Assembly: GCF_002250655.1 (NCBI RefSeq)
Contig: NZ_NOZR01000009.1
Span: 124,001 to 188,000, forward strand
DNA: 64,000 nucleotides
Origin: Mycolicibacterium sphagni
GTDB lineage: Bacteria > Actinomycetota > Actinomycetes > Mycobacteriales > Mycobacteriaceae
Reading direction: 5' to 3'
Below are positions 63,050-64,000 of this stretch, piece after piece; positions within the stretch are counted from its first letter, which is position 1, and the number at the start of each line of letters is the position of its first letter. The translations under genes were made by a program, and so were the position numbers. Under the pieces are notes generated by a model, which was not told the DNA's origin, ran no database searches, and was given only the letters and a program-made list of their open reading frames with translations.

Positions 63050-64000
63050 CGGCTCTGCAGAGCATCGTCGACCCGACGGCGCCGACGTTCGTCGAGGCGG
63101 CCGAGGCCATGACGGCGAAGCTTGGCGAGATCGACGTCGAGCTGGCGAAGGCGCTGGCCGGTGGTGGCCCCAAGTACGTGAACCGGCATCACGACCGCGG
63201 CAAGCTCACCGCGCGTGAGCGTATCGAGCTGCTCGTCGACCCCGATTCTCCGTTCCTGGAACTGTGCCCACTTGCGGCCTACGGCAGTGACTTTCAGGTC
63301 GGCGCCAGCGTGGTCACCGGCATCGGTGTGGTTGAAGGCGTCGAATGCCTGCTGATCGCCAACGATCCCACCGTCAAGGGCGGCACCAGCAATCCGTGGA
63401 CTCTCAAGAAGATTCTGCGCGCCAACCAGGTCGCCTTTGAGAACCGGCTCCCGGTGATCTCACTGGTGGAGTCCGGTGGCGCCGACCTGCCGACCCAGAA
63501 AGAGATCTTCATCCCCGGCGGTCAGATGTTTCGCGATCTGACCCGGCTGTCCGCGGCGGGTATTCCCACGATCGCGCTGGTGTTCGGCAACTCCACAGCC
63601 GGCGGTGCCTACGTCCCGGGCATGTCCGATCACGTCGTGATGATCAAGGAGCGGTCCAAGGTATTCCTGGCCGGTCCCCCGCTGGTGAAGATGGCAACCG
63701 GTGAGGAGGCCGACGACGAATCCCTCGGTGGTGCCGAAATGCATGCCAGGGTTTCGGGTTTGGCCGACTATTTCGCGGTCGACGAGCTTGATGCCATCCG
63801 CATCGGGCGGCGCGTCGTGGACCGGCTCAATTGGACCAAGCAGGGGCCCACACCACGGCCGGTGGTCGCGCCGCTGGCCGACCCCGACGAGCTGCTCGGC
63901 ATCGTCTCGGCGGACCTGCGGATCCCGTTCGATCCCCGAGAGGTCATCGCGCGCGTCGTCGACGGCTCCGATTTCGACGAATTCAAAGCGATGTACGGGG
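63046..64000 (+). CDS. accD2: Acyl-CoA carboxylase carboxyltransferase subunit AccD2, 3' end outside window
   Basis: Beta subunit of a biotin-dependent acyl-CoA carboxylase, 318 residues visible, of about 530. ATG 63046 overlaps the fadE13 stop. RGKLTARERIELLVDP, VVTGIGVVEGVECLLIANDP, PVISLVESGGADLPTQ and GNSTAGGAYVPGMSDH with the glycine-rich oxyanion loops. The methylcrotonyl-CoA carboxylase-like sequence and the fadE/AtuA neighbours point to leucine or isoprenoid degradation. Confidence 0.94.
   Translation, partial: MTALQSIVDPTAPTFVEAAEAMTAKLGEIDVELAKALAGGGPKYVNRHHDRGKLTARERIELLVDPDSPFLELCPLAAYGSDFQVGASVVTGIGVVEGVECLLIANDPTVKGGTSNPWTLKKILRANQVAFENRLPVISLVESGGADLPTQKEIFIPGGQMFRDLTRLSAAGIPTIALVFGNSTAGGAYVPGMSDHVVMIKERSKVFLAGPPLVKMATGEEADDESLGGAEMHARVSGLADYFAVDELDAIRIGRRVVDRLNWTKQGPTPRPVVAPLADPDELLGIVSADLRIPFDPREVIARVVDGSDFDEFKAMYG

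Overview
The window is high-GC actinobacterial DNA and almost certainly comes from a fast-growing Mycobacterium (Mycolicibacterium). From recalled gene order, the backbone follows the M. tuberculosis block from metS (Rv1007c) down to accD2 (Rv0974c), here in reverse: metG, pabB, rsmI, pmt, arcA, an AlkB-like dioxygenase, pat, glpR, rimJ, glp/moeA1, galU, a 5-formyl-THF ligase, ruc, a SAF protein, mscL, moaB2-pepD-mprB-mprA, rpmF, an AtuA-like gene, fadE13 and accD2. An MspA-type porin, which slow growers lack, points to a rapid grower. No insertion sequence, CRISPR array or intact phage was seen.

Layout. 1-7.4 kb: metG (5' end missing), an NDH-2-like flavoprotein overlapping an ECF41 sigma factor (sigJ), pabB, rsmI and pmt. 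7.4-16.6 kb: an accessory catabolic block with an F420-type oxidoreductase, a zinc alcohol dehydrogenase, a double-length CoA transferase, two Baeyer-Villiger-type monooxygenases and an aldehyde dehydrogenase. The last three are coupled to arcA, whose promoter faces soxR across a SoxR-box-like palindrome. 18.3-22.7 kb: AlkB-like protein, two paralogous lipoproteins, an Ntn hydrolase, tspO and lpqT, then a degenerate stretch of about 1 kb.

23.7-31.5 kb: seven closely packed minus-strand genes: MmpL transporter, type III polyketide synthase, ICMT-family methyltransferase, flavin oxidoreductase, SDR, the acetyltransferase Pat and a shikimate-dehydrogenase-like protein. The first four resemble the pathways for methylated alkylpyrones/alkylresorcinols and polyketide quinones. 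31.5-45.8 kb: a patchwork of secreted phosphatase, P450, aldehyde dehydrogenases (one an internal-deletion relic), AKR, cupin and six regulators. It ends at the 3' end of a tRNA-Ala gene.

46-64 kb returns to conserved backbone: the GlpR/Glp divisome pair, galU, HrcA-controlled ruc (CIRCE element), an EAL protein, mscL, the MspA porin with a long upstream region carrying a CRP-type site, the moaB2-pepD-mprB-mprA envelope-stress operon with a direct-repeat MprA-box candidate, rpmF, and the start of an acyl-CoA degradation operon.

Many starts are of the leaderless mycobacterial type: a TANNNT -10 element lies exactly seven bases before the start codon at eight genes. Function calls rest on motifs and remembered families; no database search was run.
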